Positions 52,686-62,873 of a DNA stretch of 64,000 nt are shown in pieces. This DNA comes from Bradyrhizobium sp. ARR65 (GTDB taxonomy: Bacteria; Pseudomonadota; Alphaproteobacteria; Rhizobiales; Xanthobacteraceae): positions 1 to 64,000 of the forward strand of contig NZ_AWZU01000044.1 in the NCBI RefSeq assembly GCF_000472385.1, read 5' to 3'. The translations under genes were made by a program, and so were the position numbers. Below the pieces are notes generated by a model, which worked only from the letters and a program-made list of their open reading frames with translations, was not told where the DNA came from and did not search any database. Every line of letters starts with the position of its first letter. The first letter of the stretch is position 1.

Positions 52686-52946
52686 GCAAACGCTGACAGC
52701 CATGACATAGCCTTTCTTTGGGCGACAGAGCGATTCGCGCGTCCGGAGAGTCGTCAGCCGCGACGCTTCGTTTGCCCTCAAGCAAGGGGTGGGGCTTTCG
52801 CGCGAGTTGCATCGAGCGGCGCTTGATCTGGGGACAAGTGAGTCCTGGGCGATCAAATCGCCGGCTCCTCGGCCCCGGAACCGGAAAACCCGTCGTGGCT
52901 GATGTAAAACAACGCATGCGAGGGCGTTGATGATGTGGAGTCGGAA

Positions 52947-53744
52947 ATGACGCAGCCTGCAAAGGTCCAAGAACCCTCCATGGAGGAGATTCTGGCGTCG
53001 ATCCGGCGCATCATCGCCGATGACGAGGCGAAGCCGCCGGCAGCCGAAAAGCCTGTCAGTCCGCCACCGGCGCCCGCCGCTGCAAAACCGGAAAAGCCCG
53101 CTGCGCCACCGGCCGCCGCCAGGCCGGCAACCGCCGACATGCCGCCGTCGAAGATCCCCACGGCGCCGCCTGCTCCGCCAAAGGTGGCCGCGCCGCCGCC
53201 TCCAGCACCGCCGCAATCGGCACCGGCTCCTGCGGTCGCGGCCAGCAACAGCCAGGACGACATCGACGCTCTGCTGGCCGGCCTCGACGAAACCACGACG
53301 CCGGAGGAAGTGCGGCCGCCGCAGCCCGATGGCGAGGTGTTCGAGCTGACCGACGAGATGGCGGTGCCCGCGCCGCAAGCTCCGCCGCCGCAACCGCAGC
53401 CATCGCAAGCGTCGTTCCAAAAGGTCGAGCCTCACGACGACATCGAGTTCGCCGAATCGGCCGCTTCGCGCGCGATCCATCGGCCGCCTGCTTACGATCG
53501 GCCCCCACTTGAGCCGCCGGCGGCGCCCTCAAGGGAGATTTTGTCGCAATCGACGGTGGCCGCCGTGGAATCCGCCTTCAATACGCTTGCCAATACCGTG
53601 CTCAGCAACAACGCCCGGACCCTGGAAGATCTGGTCAAAGAAATGCTGCGCCCGATGTTGAAATCCTGGCTCGACGACAATCTGCCGGGCCTGGTCGAGC
53701 GGATCGTAAAGGCGGAAATCGAGCGAGTTTCGCGCGGCCGGTAA
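52947..53744 (+). CDS. PopZ-like polar organising protein (DUF2497)
   Basis: 265 aa. N-terminal helix EPSMEEILASIRRIIADDEA, a long Pro/Ala-rich disordered linker (residues ~30-170), and C-terminal oligomerisation helices FNTLANTVLSNNARTLEDLV and EMLRPMLKSWLDDNLPGLVE. This three-part design is that of PopZ, the polar scaffold that anchors ParB-parS. GGAG 6 nt before ATG 52947 decides the start over 52935. tolC - popZ - valS is a conserved order. Confidence 0.9.
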   Translation: MTQPAKVQEPSMEEILASIRRIIADDEAKPPAAEKPVSPPPAPAAAKPEKPAAPPAAARPATADMPPSKIPTAPPAPPKVAAPPPPAPPQSAPAPAVAASNSQDDIDALLAGLDETTTPEEVRPPQPDGEVFELTDEMAVPAPQAPPPQPQPSQASFQKVEPHDDIEFAESAASRAIHRPPAYDRPPLEPPAAPSREILSQSTVAAVESAFNTLANTVLSNNARTLEDLVKEMLRPMLKSWLDDNLPGLVERIVKAEIERVSRGR

Positions 53745-53876
53745 GCCGTCGGGCAGGGTTGACCGCCCCCATTCAGCCACTAGCTCCGCTCTTATGCGCG
53801 ATTGGGCCGGTCTGTCCGGTTGACTTGGCGCGCGCGCGCGGCTTTCTAGCCTGTTCCATACCCCGATTGCACGGCC

Positions 53877-56753
53877 ATGATCGAAAAAACCTACCAGCCT
53901 GCCGATATTGAGGGCCGCATGTCCCTCGTCTGGGAAGATGCCCGCGCGTTCCGCGCCGGCCGTCCGGATCGGCGCGATGCCAAGCCATTCACCATAGTGA
54001 TTCCCCCGCCGAATGTGACGGGCTCGCTCCATATGGGGCACGCGCTCAACAACACGCTGCAGGACATTCTCTGCCGCTTCGAGCGCATGCGCGGCCGCGA
54101 CGTGCTGTGGCAGCCCGGGACCGATCACGCAGGCATCGCGACGCAGATGGTGGTCGAGCGGCAGTTAATGGAACGCCAGCAGCCGGGCCGACGCGAACTG
54201 GGGCGACACAAATTCGTCGAGCGTGTCTGGCAGTGGAAGGAAGAGAGCGGCGGCACCATCATCAACCAGTTAAAGCGTCTTGGCGCGTCCTGTGATTGGT
54301 CGCGTGAGCGCTTTACGATGGACGAGGGCCTTTCGCGCGCAGTCGTGAAAGTGTTCGTCGAACTCCATCGGCAAGGGCTGATCTATAAGGACAAGCGGCT
54401 GGTGAATTGGGATCCCAAGCTGCTGACTGCGATTTCCGACATCGAAGTGCAGCAGATCGAGGTCAAGGGCCATCTCTGGTATCTGCGCTATCCGCTGGAG
54501 GACAAGACCTTCAGCCCCGACGATCCCTCAAGCTTCATCTTGGTCGCCACCACGCGTCCCGAAACCATGCTCGGCGATACTGCGGTTGCGGTGCATCCGG
54601 ACGATCCGCGCTATACCCACCTAGTCGGCAAATACGTGATCCTACCACTGGTCGGACGCAAGATTCCGATCGTCGCGGATACCTATTCCGACCCCGAAAA
54701 GGGCTCAGGCGCGGTGAAGGTGACGCCGGCTCACGACTTCAACGATTTCGAGATCGGCCGGCGGCACGGTCTGCCGCAAATCAATGTGTTCGACAAGGAG
54801 GCGCACCTCGCCCTGGTCGGCAACGAAGACTATTTGCGCGGATTGCCGGAAGGCTCGCAGGAATTTGCCGAAGAGTTCAACGGCGTCGAACGCTTTGTTG
54901 CGCGCAAGAAGCTGGTGGCGCGTCTGGAGGATTTCGGTTTCCTCGAGCGGATCGAGCCGAACACCCATATGGTGCCACACGGCGACCGCTCGGGCACGGT
55001 GATCGAACCCTATCTCACGGACCAATGGTACGTTGACGCGGAGACTCTGGCGCAGCCGGCGATCGAGGCCGTGCGCTCGGGGCGAACGGTTTTCGTCCCA
55101 AAGAATTGGGAAAGGACCTATTTCGAATGGATGGAGAACATCCAACCCTGGTGCATCTCGCGCCAACTCTGGTGGGGCCACCAGATCCCGGCGTGGTACG
55201 GGCCGGACGGCAAGGTGTTCGTTGCCGAGACCGAGGAAGAGGCCGTCAGCAACGCGCTTGGCTATTATGTTGAACAGGAGGTCATCACGCCCGAGCAGGG
55301 GCGGGAGATGGCGCTCGACCGCAACAAGCGCGCCGGTTTTATTACCCGCGATGAGGATGTGCTCGACACCTGGTTCTCCTCGGCATTATGGCCGTTCTCG
55401 ACCCTCGGCTGGCCCGACGATACACCGGAGGTGAAGCGCTATTACCCGACCGACGTGCTGGTCACCGGCTTCGACATCATCTTCTTCTGGGTCGCGCGAA
55501 TGATGATGATGGGCCTGCACTTCATGAAGGAGGCACCGTTCTCGACCGTTTACATGCACCGTCTCGTCCGCGACGAGAAGGGCGCGAAGATGTCGAAGTC
55601 GAAGGGCAACGTCATCGACCCGCTCGGCATCATCGATGAGTATGGGGCGGATGCGTTGCGCTTCACGCTCGCCCGCGGCGCCGCCCAGGGCCACGACATC
55701 AAGCTGTCATCACAGCATGTCGAGACCAATCGCAACTTTGCAACCAAGCTCTGGAACGCTTGCCGCTTTGCGGAGATGAACGACTGTGTGCAGCCGGAGG
55801 GCTTTGAGCCGACCAAGGTCAAGGACACGCTAAACCGCTGGATCGCGCATGAGACAGCGCGCGCCGTGCGCGAGGTGACCGAGGCTCTGGAGGCGTTCCG
55901 CTTCAACGACGCCGCCAATGCGATCTACCGCTTTGTCTGGAACGTTTATTGCGACTGGTATCTCGAGCTCGCAAAGCCCGTGCTGACCGGGCAGGAGGGG
56001 CCAGTGAAGACGGAGACCCAGGCCATGGTGGCTTGGGCGCGCGATGAAATCCTGAAGCTCTTGCATCCCTTCATGCCCTTCATCACCGAAGCGCTGTGGG
56101 AGACGACGGCGCGTCGCGAAACCTTGCTCGCCCTGACGCCCTGGTCGCGCAAGGAAGCGGAGCTGACACCCGAGCAGGTTTCGGAGATTACGTTGATGAC
56201 GAGCATGAGCGCCAGCGATCCGCTGGTTCCGCCCGTGCTGTTATCCTTCGATCCCTCCTTCGAGGACACGGCGGCGGAGGCTGAGATCGGTTGGGTCGTC
56301 GATCTCGTCACGGCGATCCGTTCGGTGCGCGCCGAGATGAACATCCCGCCGGCGACATTGACGCCGCTGGTGCTGGCAGGCAGCTCCGCCGAGACCAAAG
56401 AGCGCGCGCCGCGCTGGAGAGAGGTGATCAAGCGCTTGGCGCGGCTGTCAGAGCTTTCTTTTGCCGATCGGCCGCCCGAGGGGGCGGTGCAGGTCGTCGT
56501 GCGCGGCGAGGTTGCCGCTCTGCCGCTGAAGGGCGTGATCGACCTGTCCGCGGAACGTGCCCGGCTCGATAAGGAAATGGCCAAGGCCGAAGCCGACATC
56601 AAGCGCGTCGACGCAAAGCTCGGAAACGAGAAATTCGTCGCCAATGCGCCCGAAGAAGTCGTCGAGGAAGAGCGCGAGAAGCGTGAAACAGCCGTGGCGC
56701 GCAAGGAGAAGATTCTCGAGGCGCTGGAGCGACTGCAGCAAGTTGGCGTTTAG
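53877..56753 (+). CDS. valS: Valyl-tRNA synthetase
   Basis: 958 aa class I synthetase. HMGH (HIGH) at residues 52-55, a large editing domain with TTRPETMLGDTAVAVHPDD, KMSKS at 571-575 followed by KGNVIDP, anticodon-binding domain, and a C-terminal coiled coil (RLDKEMAKAEADIKRVDAKL). Complete. 53745-53876 before it holds only the spacer. Confidence 0.97.
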   Translation: MIEKTYQPADIEGRMSLVWEDARAFRAGRPDRRDAKPFTIVIPPPNVTGSLHMGHALNNTLQDILCRFERMRGRDVLWQPGTDHAGIATQMVVERQLMERQQPGRRELGRHKFVERVWQWKEESGGTIINQLKRLGASCDWSRERFTMDEGLSRAVVKVFVELHRQGLIYKDKRLVNWDPKLLTAISDIEVQQIEVKGHLWYLRYPLEDKTFSPDDPSSFILVATTRPETMLGDTAVAVHPDDPRYTHLVGKYVILPLVGRKIPIVADTYSDPEKGSGAVKVTPAHDFNDFEIGRRHGLPQINVFDKEAHLALVGNEDYLRGLPEGSQEFAEEFNGVERFVARKKLVARLEDFGFLERIEPNTHMVPHGDRSGTVIEPYLTDQWYVDAETLAQPAIEAVRSGRTVFVPKNWERTYFEWMENIQPWCISRQLWWGHQIPAWYGPDGKVFVAETEEEAVSNALGYYVEQEVITPEQGREMALDRNKRAGFITRDEDVLDTWFSSALWPFSTLGWPDDTPEVKRYYPTDVLVTGFDIIFFWVARMMMMGLHFMKEAPFSTVYMHRLVRDEKGAKMSKSKGNVIDPLGIIDEYGADALRFTLARGAAQGHDIKLSSQHVETNRNFATKLWNACRFAEMNDCVQPEGFEPTKVKDTLNRWIAHETARAVREVTEALEAFRFNDAANAIYRFVWNVYCDWYLELAKPVLTGQEGPVKTETQAMVAWARDEILKLLHPFMPFITEALWETTARRETLLALTPWSRKEAELTPEQVSEITLMTSMSASDPLVPPVLLSFDPSFEDTAAEAEIGWVVDLVTAIRSVRAEMNIPPATLTPLVLAGSSAETKERAPRWREVIKRLARLSELSFADRPPEGAVQVVVRGEVAALPLKGVIDLSAERARLDKEMAKAEADIKRVDAKLGNEKFVANAPEEVVEEEREKRETAVARKEKILEALERLQQVGV

Positions 56754-56760
56754 CATTGGT

Positions 56761-57378
56761 TCAAGCCGCGCTCGGAAAGGGCTTGCTTAGAAATTTCGAG
56801 CCCTTCAGTCCGTAGCGCCAGGGCAGGTCGATGGCCTTCGTGATGCCGATGCGGACGCCGGCGGCCAGCTCCGCCTTGCTGGTCCGTGCATAAAGGGCAA
56901 ACGGCGAGGCATCGAGCGGCAGGCCGTTATGCGCTTGGGTGATGCCGAGCGCCTCCGTTAGTTTGCCCGGCCCCGAACACAGCGCCCGAAGGTCATGCAG
57001 GCCGCGCCGCCGGCGCATTGTTTCGATCCCGTGGGTCGGCTTCAGTGCGCGGATGAGGACCGCGCTCGCCGAGCCCGCCTGTTCGCAGACAAAGTTCACG
57101 CACCAGTGGATGCCGTAGGAGCGGTAGACATAGGCAAAGCCCGGAGGACCGAACATCACCTGATTGCGCGGGGTGGGGCCACGGTAGGAATGCGCGGCCG
57201 GATCGGTGTGATGATAGGCCTCCACTTCGACAATGAGGCCGCCGATGCCATTGAACAGAAGCGTCGCACCGATCAACTCGGGTGCGACTTCATGCACGCT
57301 GCGCCCGAAAAATGTCCGTTTGAGCGGCTTGCCGAGAATGGGCGCAGAGACAGCAGCCGGTTTCGAGTTTTGAGCCAT
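56761..57378 (-). CDS. DNA-3-methyladenine glycosylase (AAG/MPG type)
   Basis: 205 aa. VAPELIGATLLFNGIGGLIV, EVEAYHHTDPAAHSYRGPT, MFGPPGFAYVYRSYGIHWCV and CSGPGKLTEALGI are the family blocks; the Glu/His pair in VEAYHH contains the catalytic residues. It excises alkylated purines. ATG 57378 is used rather than TTG 57384. Convergent with valS, 7 bp apart. Confidence 0.93.
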   Translation of the reverse strand: MAQNSKPAAVSAPILGKPLKRTFFGRSVHEVAPELIGATLLFNGIGGLIVEVEAYHHTDPAAHSYRGPTPRNQVMFGPPGFAYVYRSYGIHWCVNFVCEQAGSASAVLIRALKPTHGIETMRRRRGLHDLRALCSGPGKLTEALGITQAHNGLPLDASPFALYARTSKAELAAGVRIGITKAIDLPWRYGLKGSKFLSKPFPSAA

Positions 57379-57496
57379 TTTCAAGGAGGAATCGGTAGGG
57401 AACAGGTGGTGGGGGTGCGAATATCACTACCATTCTGCTAGTGTCCGGGGCAGCCGGGTTGCGCGGTTCCGGCATACGGATTACCTACAGCCCATC

Positions 57497-58456
57497 ATGG
57501 TCACCATTATCGATACCGTTTCGCCGACCCCGTTGCGCCCGCGTCACCCCGAAAAGGTGAACCGGCCGGATGCCTTCTCGCCGCCGAAGCCGGACTGGAT
57601 CCGCGTGCGCGCGCCGACCACCCGCGGCTATGCCGAGACCCGCAACATCGTCAAAGAGAACGGCCTGGTTACGGTGTGCGAGGAGGCCGGTTGCCCCAAT
57701 ATTGGCGAGTGCTGGGACAAGAAGCACGCCACCTTCATGATCATGGGTGACACCTGCACCCGAGCCTGCGCCTTCTGCAACGTCAGGACCGGCCTGCCGG
57801 ATGCGCTCGATGCGGGAGAACCCGAGCATGTCGCGGAAGCGACCGCAAAGCTCGGGCTCTCGCACGTGGTGATCACTTCGGTCGATCGCGACGATCTGGC
57901 CGATGGCGGCGCTGAGCATTTTGCCAAAACCATCCGTGCCATCCGCGCGCGTTGCGCTTCGACCACTATCGAGGTGCTTACTCCCGATTTCCTGCGCAAG
58001 GACGGCGCTCTGGAGGTCGTGGTCGCGGCCAAGCCCGACGTGTTCAACCACAACCTCGAGACCGTGCCGTCGCGCTATCTCAATGTACGGCCCGGCGCGC
58101 GCTATTTCCATTCGGTGCGACTGTTGCAGCGGGTCAAGGAGCTCGACGCGACAATGTTCACCAAGTCCGGCATCATGGTGGGGTTGGGCGAAGAGCGGCA
58201 CGAGGTGCTGCAGGTCATGGACGATCTGCGCTCGGCGGACGTCGATTTCCTCACCATCGGCCAATATCTGCAGCCGACCCGCAAGCATCATGCTGTTATG
58301 CGTTACGTGCCGCCGGATGAGTTCAAGGCCTATGAGAAGGTCGCCTATGCCAAGGGATTCCTGATGGTATCGGCGAGTCCGCTGACTCGTTCCTCGCACC
58401 ATGCCGGCGAGGATTTTGCGAAATTGCAGGCGGCGAGGGCGGCGATCGCCCGTTGA
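57497..58456 (+). CDS. lipA: Lipoyl synthase
   Basis: 319 aa radical-SAM enzyme inserting sulfur into octanoyl chains of lipoyl domains. Auxiliary cluster Cys 61, 66 and 72 (CEEAGCPNIGEC) and radical-SAM Cys 87, 91 and 94 (CTRACAFC) are all present, with the C-terminal RSSHHAGEDF holding the conserved Ser. Serves pyruvate and 2-oxoglutarate dehydrogenases. Followed by the COQ10-like gene. Confidence 0.97.
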   Translation: MVTIIDTVSPTPLRPRHPEKVNRPDAFSPPKPDWIRVRAPTTRGYAETRNIVKENGLVTVCEEAGCPNIGECWDKKHATFMIMGDTCTRACAFCNVRTGLPDALDAGEPEHVAEATAKLGLSHVVITSVDRDDLADGGAEHFAKTIRAIRARCASTTIEVLTPDFLRKDGALEVVVAAKPDVFNHNLETVPSRYLNVRPGARYFHSVRLLQRVKELDATMFTKSGIMVGLGEERHEVLQVMDDLRSADVDFLTIGQYLQPTRKHHAVMRYVPPDEFKAYEKVAYAKGFLMVSASPLTRSSHHAGEDFAKLQAARAAIAR

Positions 58457-58534
58457 ACGTGAACGGCTTGGGCGTGCGACGGCCCAGCTTGTGGCCGCGA
58501 GCGATTGCTGTTTGAAGCCCGGACTTGAAGTGTC

Positions 58535-59008
58535 ATGCCAAGATTTGCCAGCAAACGCCTCGTTCCCCACAGCGCCGAGCAGATGTTCGACCTCGTCGCC
58601 GACGTTGAACGCTATCCAGAATTCGTCCCGTTGTGCCAATCGCTCACAGTACGCCAGCGCACCAAGAGGCCTGATGGCACGGAGGTCGTGGTTGCCGACA
58701 TGACCGTGTCGTTCAAGTTGGTACGGGAGTCCTTTACGAGCCAAGTCACGCTGGATAAGCCGGACCGCAAGATATTGGTCGAGTATTTGCGCGGACCTTT
58801 CCGGAGCCTCGAGAACCGTTGGACCTTCGAGCCGCGAGGCGAGGACGCCTGCGAGGTCGGATTCTATCTCGCATACGAGTTCAAGAGCCGCATGCTCGCC
58901 ACGCTGATGGGGGCGATGTTCGATGCCGCTTTCGCGCGATTTTCCGCCGCGTTCGAAAAGCGTGCCGACGCGATCTATGGCAGGAAGCCGGCGGTATCCT
59001 CGTGGTAA
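58535..59008 (+). CDS. COQ10/RatA family START-domain protein
   Basis: 157 aa: HSAEQMFDLVADVERYPEFV at the start and LMGAMFDAAFARFSAAFEKR at the end frame a polyketide-cyclase/START fold. Bacterial members are named RatA toxins by similarity, but in alphaproteobacteria the likely role is binding ubiquinone like yeast Coq10. ATG 58535 follows lipA by about 80 bp, an arrangement common in the group. Confidence 0.9.
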   Translation: MPRFASKRLVPHSAEQMFDLVADVERYPEFVPLCQSLTVRQRTKRPDGTEVVVADMTVSFKLVRESFTSQVTLDKPDRKILVEYLRGPFRSLENRWTFEPRGEDACEVGFYLAYEFKSRMLATLMGAMFDAAFARFSAAFEKRADAIYGRKPAVSSW

Positions 59009-59017
59009 GTGGCAGCG

Positions 59018-60154
59018 CTAAGCCGCCTGGGCCGGCCCTAGCGTGTCCGCCATTTGCGCTCCCCTCGCTCCCATCGGCTTCGCCCGTCCTGTCGTGGTGT
59101 CGTGCGCCGTCTGGTGCTCCGTCTCGGCGTCGAGCTCGGCGCCGATCAGAACCGCGATGGCGGAAATCCACAGCCAGGTCATGAAGCCAATCGCGGCTCC
59201 CAACGAGCCGTAGGTTTGATTGTAGCTGCCAAAATTGGCCGTGTACCACGAGAACAGCGCGGACGCGGCTAGCCACAGAGCGGCCGCCAATGCACTGCCC
59301 CAGCTGATCCAGCGCCAGCGCGGCATCCGCCGGCTCGGGCCGTAGCGGTAGATGATGGCGAGCGCCAGCGTCAGCACGACGAAGAGCGCAGGCCAGCGCC
59401 CGGCTCGGACCAGCAGGTCGGTACTGCCGGAAAGGCCGAGATAATTCAAAGCGACTGGAAGCACCACGACCGCGCCAAGCGCGACCAAGGCGAAAGCAAT
59501 TGCCGCGAGCGTGAACAGAAGGGAGACGAGGTTGAGCTTGATCAGGCCGCGCTTTTCTTTCTCGCCGTAGACGATGTTCAAGGTGTCGAACAAAGACTTC
59601 ATCGCGGCGTTTGCGCTCCACAGCGAGATCGCAAGCCCGATGAGGAACGTCCAGCCGAGCGCCTGTCCGCCTTTCGAGGCCACCCGTGTGAGTTGATCGC
59701 GGGCAACATCGATGGCGCCTCCCGGCATGAACCCCGAGAGCGTGTCCAGATGCGCCGTGATCGTCGCGGGATCGGCGAAGAGGCCGTAGATGGCGACCAG
59801 CGCGGCAAGCGCGGGAAAAATGGCGAGCAAACTGTAGAACGTCATCCCGGCCGCGAGCGCAAGGATGCGATGCTCGTCGACGTTGGCGTAGACGCGAAGC
59901 AGGATGTCTTTCCAACCACGCAGCGGGATCTCGGAAGGGGTGCTCGCCGACCGCCCGCGGTGGCTTTCGGCTTTGTCCTCGGGGGCGGCGGCGCGCGTGC
60001 CGGCGCGAGCTTTTGGCGAGGAGCCGTCCGCGATCCAGAACATCGCCGCTATCAACGCAAAGCCGAGCAGTACGGCCCAATCCGATACCGCATGCGCATT
60101 GACCCGGCGCCTGGCTCGAACTCCCGGATGTCGCCCTTGTTGCGCTGCCGGCAT
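59018..60154 (-). CDS. YihY/BrkB family inner-membrane protein
   Basis: 378 aa with about six hydrophobic helices. GMTFYSLLAIFPALAALVAI and NYLGLSGSTDLLVRAGRWPA, then WGSALAAALWLAASALFSWY and YNQTYGSLGAAIGFMTWLW are the YihY family blocks. The N-terminal ~100 residues contain one helix and a charged linker (AAPEDKAESHRGRSASTP). ATG 60154 has GAAGGG 9 nt upstream; 60172 is the alternative. Often misnamed ribonuclease BN. Function not established. Confidence 0.85.
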   Translation of the reverse strand: MPAAQQGRHPGVRARRRVNAHAVSDWAVLLGFALIAAMFWIADGSSPKARAGTRAAAPEDKAESHRGRSASTPSEIPLRGWKDILLRVYANVDEHRILALAAGMTFYSLLAIFPALAALVAIYGLFADPATITAHLDTLSGFMPGGAIDVARDQLTRVASKGGQALGWTFLIGLAISLWSANAAMKSLFDTLNIVYGEKEKRGLIKLNLVSLLFTLAAIAFALVALGAVVVLPVALNYLGLSGSTDLLVRAGRWPALFVVLTLALAIIYRYGPSRRMPRWRWISWGSALAAALWLAASALFSWYTANFGSYNQTYGSLGAAIGFMTWLWISAIAVLIGAELDAETEHQTAHDTTTGRAKPMGARGAQMADTLGPAQAA

Positions 60155-60300
60155 TGACGACAGCCCTTCCATGCGGCCCTGGCCCAGCGATTGAAGGCAA
60201 CGACGCAAACCGAATCATGTTCCAGGCCAGAAGAGGGGGCTCGAAGGAGTCCGAAGGGCTCGTCGAGGCGCCCCAAAGGAGTTCGTCGGGAAAGCCCCGC

Positions 60301-61122
60301 TCACCCGCGAATGAATGCGAGCAGGTCCGGGTTGATCACATCGGCATGCACCGTACACATGCCATGCGGGTAGCCTTGATAGATCTTCAACGTCGCGTTC
60401 CTGATGATGCTTGCCGAGAGCACGCCGGCATCCGCGTAAGGCACGATTTGGTCGTCATCGCCATGCATCACCAGGGTCGGCACCTCGATCGCCGCGAGGT
60501 CGGAATTGAAGTCGGTTTCCGAAAAGACCTTGATGCATTCGTAATGGGCATTGACGGCGCCCATCATGCCCTGCCGCCACCAATTGTCGATGACGCCCTC
60601 GAGCACCTTCGCGCCGGGCCGGTTGAAGCCATAGAACGGGATCGGCACCTCGCGATAGAACTGGGCGCGATTGGCCGCGAGCTGCCTGCGCAGGTCGTCG
60701 AACACCGAGATCGGCAGGCCACCGGGGTTTTGCTCGGTCTTCAGCATGATCGGCGGAACGGCGCTGATCAGTACCGCCTTGGCAACGCGGCTCTTGCCAT
60801 GGCGGGCGACATAGCGCGCCACTTCGCCGCCACCAGTGGAGTGACCGACGTGGATGGCGTCCCACAGATCCAGCGCCGCGGCCAATTCGGCAACATCGGC
60901 CGCATAGGTATCCATGTCGTGACCGGAGTTGGGCTGGCCGGAGCGTCCATGCCCGCGCCGGTCATGCGCGATGACGCGATAGCCGTGCTGCAGGAAGAAC
61001 AGCATCTGGCTGTCCCAGTCGTCGGCACTGAGCGGCCAGCCATGATGGAAGACGATGGGTTGGCCGGAGCCCCAATCCTTGTAGAAGATCTGCGTGCCGT
61101 CTTTTGTGGTGATGAAAGGCAT
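60301..61122 (-). CDS. Alpha/beta hydrolase (non-haem chloroperoxidase/arylesterase type)
   Basis: 273 aa. Oxyanion HGWPLS, nucleophile Ser 95 in GHSTGGG, acid Asp 224 in HGDDDQIVPY and His 253 in GYPHGM give a complete triad. The FHHGWPLSADDWD ... RRGHGRSGQ pattern is that of bacterial perhydrolases/esterases. No halide chemistry is implied by the name. It lies next to regulators including an OhrR-like protein, which may link it to peroxide response; inference. The 61123-61404 gap shows no gene. Confidence 0.88.
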   Translation of the reverse strand: MPFITTKDGTQIFYKDWGSGQPIVFHHGWPLSADDWDSQMLFFLQHGYRVIAHDRRGHGRSGQPNSGHDMDTYAADVAELAAALDLWDAIHVGHSTGGGEVARYVARHGKSRVAKAVLISAVPPIMLKTEQNPGGLPISVFDDLRRQLAANRAQFYREVPIPFYGFNRPGAKVLEGVIDNWWRQGMMGAVNAHYECIKVFSETDFNSDLAAIEVPTLVMHGDDDQIVPYADAGVLSASIIRNATLKIYQGYPHGMCTVHADVINPDLLAFIRG

Positions 61123-61404
61123 ATACTAACTCCGTGCAAAGCTGGGCTGGCGGCCGAATAGGGCAACGAAGTCGGCGCGGACGTGGCGGCGCGGCGCACG
61201 GAGGCGATTCTGCCGTGTCTTTTGGCAAATTGCTGCATCGTTACGATATTCGCCTGGCATCTTGGGGTGTCGCGATGGCCTTGCGCTCTCGCGTGAACCA
61301 AAGTTCGTGACGGCGCCCAAAGTAGGATCAGCCACATGCCCATGTCTTTCCCGGACCTGCTTTTGTTTTGACCGCTCTTGCGGTGAGGCTCCGAGCAGTT
61401 GAAC

Positions 61405-62322
61405 TTACGAACGTCGGCAGCGCCGATATTCCCCCGGCGTCTTGCCGGTCGCGCGACGGAAGGCGCGGGTAAAACTTGCCTGCGAGGAAAAGCGCGCGTT
61501 AAGCGCGATCTGCACGAGCGGCAGCTTGCCAGCAGCAATCTCCGTCATCGCGTTTTCCAGCCGCAACCGGCTGACATAGCGGTGAGGGGAAACACCGATG
61601 GCGCGCGTGAACATGCGGGTAAAGTGAAACAGGCTGAGACCTGCGACCTCTGCGAGGTCCGACAGCGCAATCTCGTCGGCAATATGGGTTGCGATATAAT
61701 CGAGCACGCGGCGCAGTCTCACCTGGCAGGCAGATTGGGAGGCGGTCCCGATCGGCATGCAGGATCCGCTGTCGGAATATTTTTGCAGGACCCGCGCCGC
61801 CAGCATCAGCGATGCCGTTTCCACGTACATCCGGCCGACCGCCGTTTCGTTTCCCATCTCGGAAAGGACAGAAAGCCCGATCTGTCCGATCATCTCATCG
61901 CGAATGCCGGCGGCGTAGCGAATGGAGTGGGCAGGGGCCCCCGGAAGATTGAAGTCGTCACTCAGCCGGCCAAAGAGCGCTGTCGGCAAGTAGAGATGCA
62001 GCATTTTCGGCAGCGCGGCGCTGATCGAGATCTCGTTGTCACCGACCGCGATGGGGGTCATCCAGATCGTTCCGGTCGTGGGGATGGTCTGTTGGCGCTG
62101 ACCGGCGCCGGTGCGGCTGACCAAGCCGTCGTCGTTCCCGCAAACCGCGAGCGTCAACTCCATGTGCAGCGGCAGGACGACGGGCGTCTCGCTGATCCCG
62201 TGCGATCGCAATTCGGCGGAGAGAGTGGACCAGCCGAGCCCCGCCGACGACTGCAGAAGGGCCGAGGCCGGATACTTTCTCGCGCCATGGGTCTGAAGTT
62301 CCATCGAGCTGTTCCGTGTCAT
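61405..62322 (-). CDS. AraC family transcriptional regulator (copy 1)
   Basis: 305 aa. A variable N-terminal sensor domain and a C-terminal AraC double HTH: EIALSDLAEVAGLSLFHFTR, ...GVSPHRYVSRLRLENAM and ARFSSQASFTRAFRRATGKT. Closely similar along its whole length to the protein at 62954-63940 (shared MLHLYLP/ALHLYLP, ETASLMLAAR, FSSQASFTRAFRRATG). ATG 62322 has AAGGA upstream. Confidence 0.9.
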   Translation of the reverse strand: MTRNSSMELQTHGARKYPASALLQSSAGLGWSTLSAELRSHGISETPVVLPLHMELTLAVCGNDDGLVSRTGAGQRQQTIPTTGTIWMTPIAVGDNEISISAALPKMLHLYLPTALFGRLSDDFNLPGAPAHSIRYAAGIRDEMIGQIGLSVLSEMGNETAVGRMYVETASLMLAARVLQKYSDSGSCMPIGTASQSACQVRLRRVLDYIATHIADEIALSDLAEVAGLSLFHFTRMFTRAIGVSPHRYVSRLRLENAMTEIAAGKLPLVQIALNARFSSQASFTRAFRRATGKTPGEYRRCRRS

Positions 62323-62373
62323 CCCCGATTTCCTTCTGAAAGCTCCTGCTTGCCCCAGCCATCTCGCGGGCGG

Positions 62374-62814
62374 CTAGTCCGCGGCCTGCAGAACGGCGCT
62401 CCGCATCGAGAGAATGTCATTCCGCAGCCTGCGCAGCGCCTCGTTGGAAAAGCCGGTTGCGGCCTTGACGCAGGAGGGGAAATCGCGCGCCTTGGTCCGC
62501 ATTCCCGCGCCCTTGCGGGTCAGGCGCACGCGGACCTGGCGTTCGTCTTCGGGATCGCGGCTGCGGCTCAACAGACCCGATTTCTCCAGCCGCTTCAACA
62601 GCGGCGTCAGCGTGCTGGATTCCAGGAGCAGCGTTTCGCCGAGATCGCCGACCGTCTGATCGTTCCGGGCCCAGAGTGCGATCATGACCAGATATTGGGG
62701 GTAGGTGAGGCCGATGGATTCGAGAAGCGGCTTGTAGAGGCGGTTGAATGCATGTCCCGCTGAATAGATCGCAAAACAGATGAAATCGTCAGGTTCGGGA
62801 ACGGCATGCGGCAT
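62374..62814 (-). CDS. MarR family regulator, OhrR-like
   Basis: 146 aa winged-helix repressor. DDFICFAIYSAGHAFNRLYK places a Cys (residue 13) where OhrR proteins have their reactive peroxide-sensing Cys. Then IGLTYPQYLVMIALWARNDQ, LLLESSTLTPLLKRLEKSGL (recognition helix) and RDPEDERQVRVRLTRKG (wing) follow OhrR closely. ATG 62814 starts at the family N-terminus; the longer frame to 62916 is rejected. No ohr gene is adjacent. Confidence 0.88.
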   Translation of the reverse strand: MPHAVPEPDDFICFAIYSAGHAFNRLYKPLLESIGLTYPQYLVMIALWARNDQTVGDLGETLLLESSTLTPLLKRLEKSGLLSRSRDPEDERQVRVRLTRKGAGMRTKARDFPSCVKAATGFSNEALRRLRNDILSMRSAVLQAAD

Positions 62815-62873
62815 GGAGAGGCCTCCGGCTTGCGTCGTCTTTGGGCCGTCAATCATCGCACATATGTCGCGAA

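Noticed and set aside
58535..59008. RatA toxin of a toxin-antitoxin pair
   Set aside because: No RatB-like partner is adjacent, and the position after lipA fits a COQ10-like ubiquinone-binding role better.
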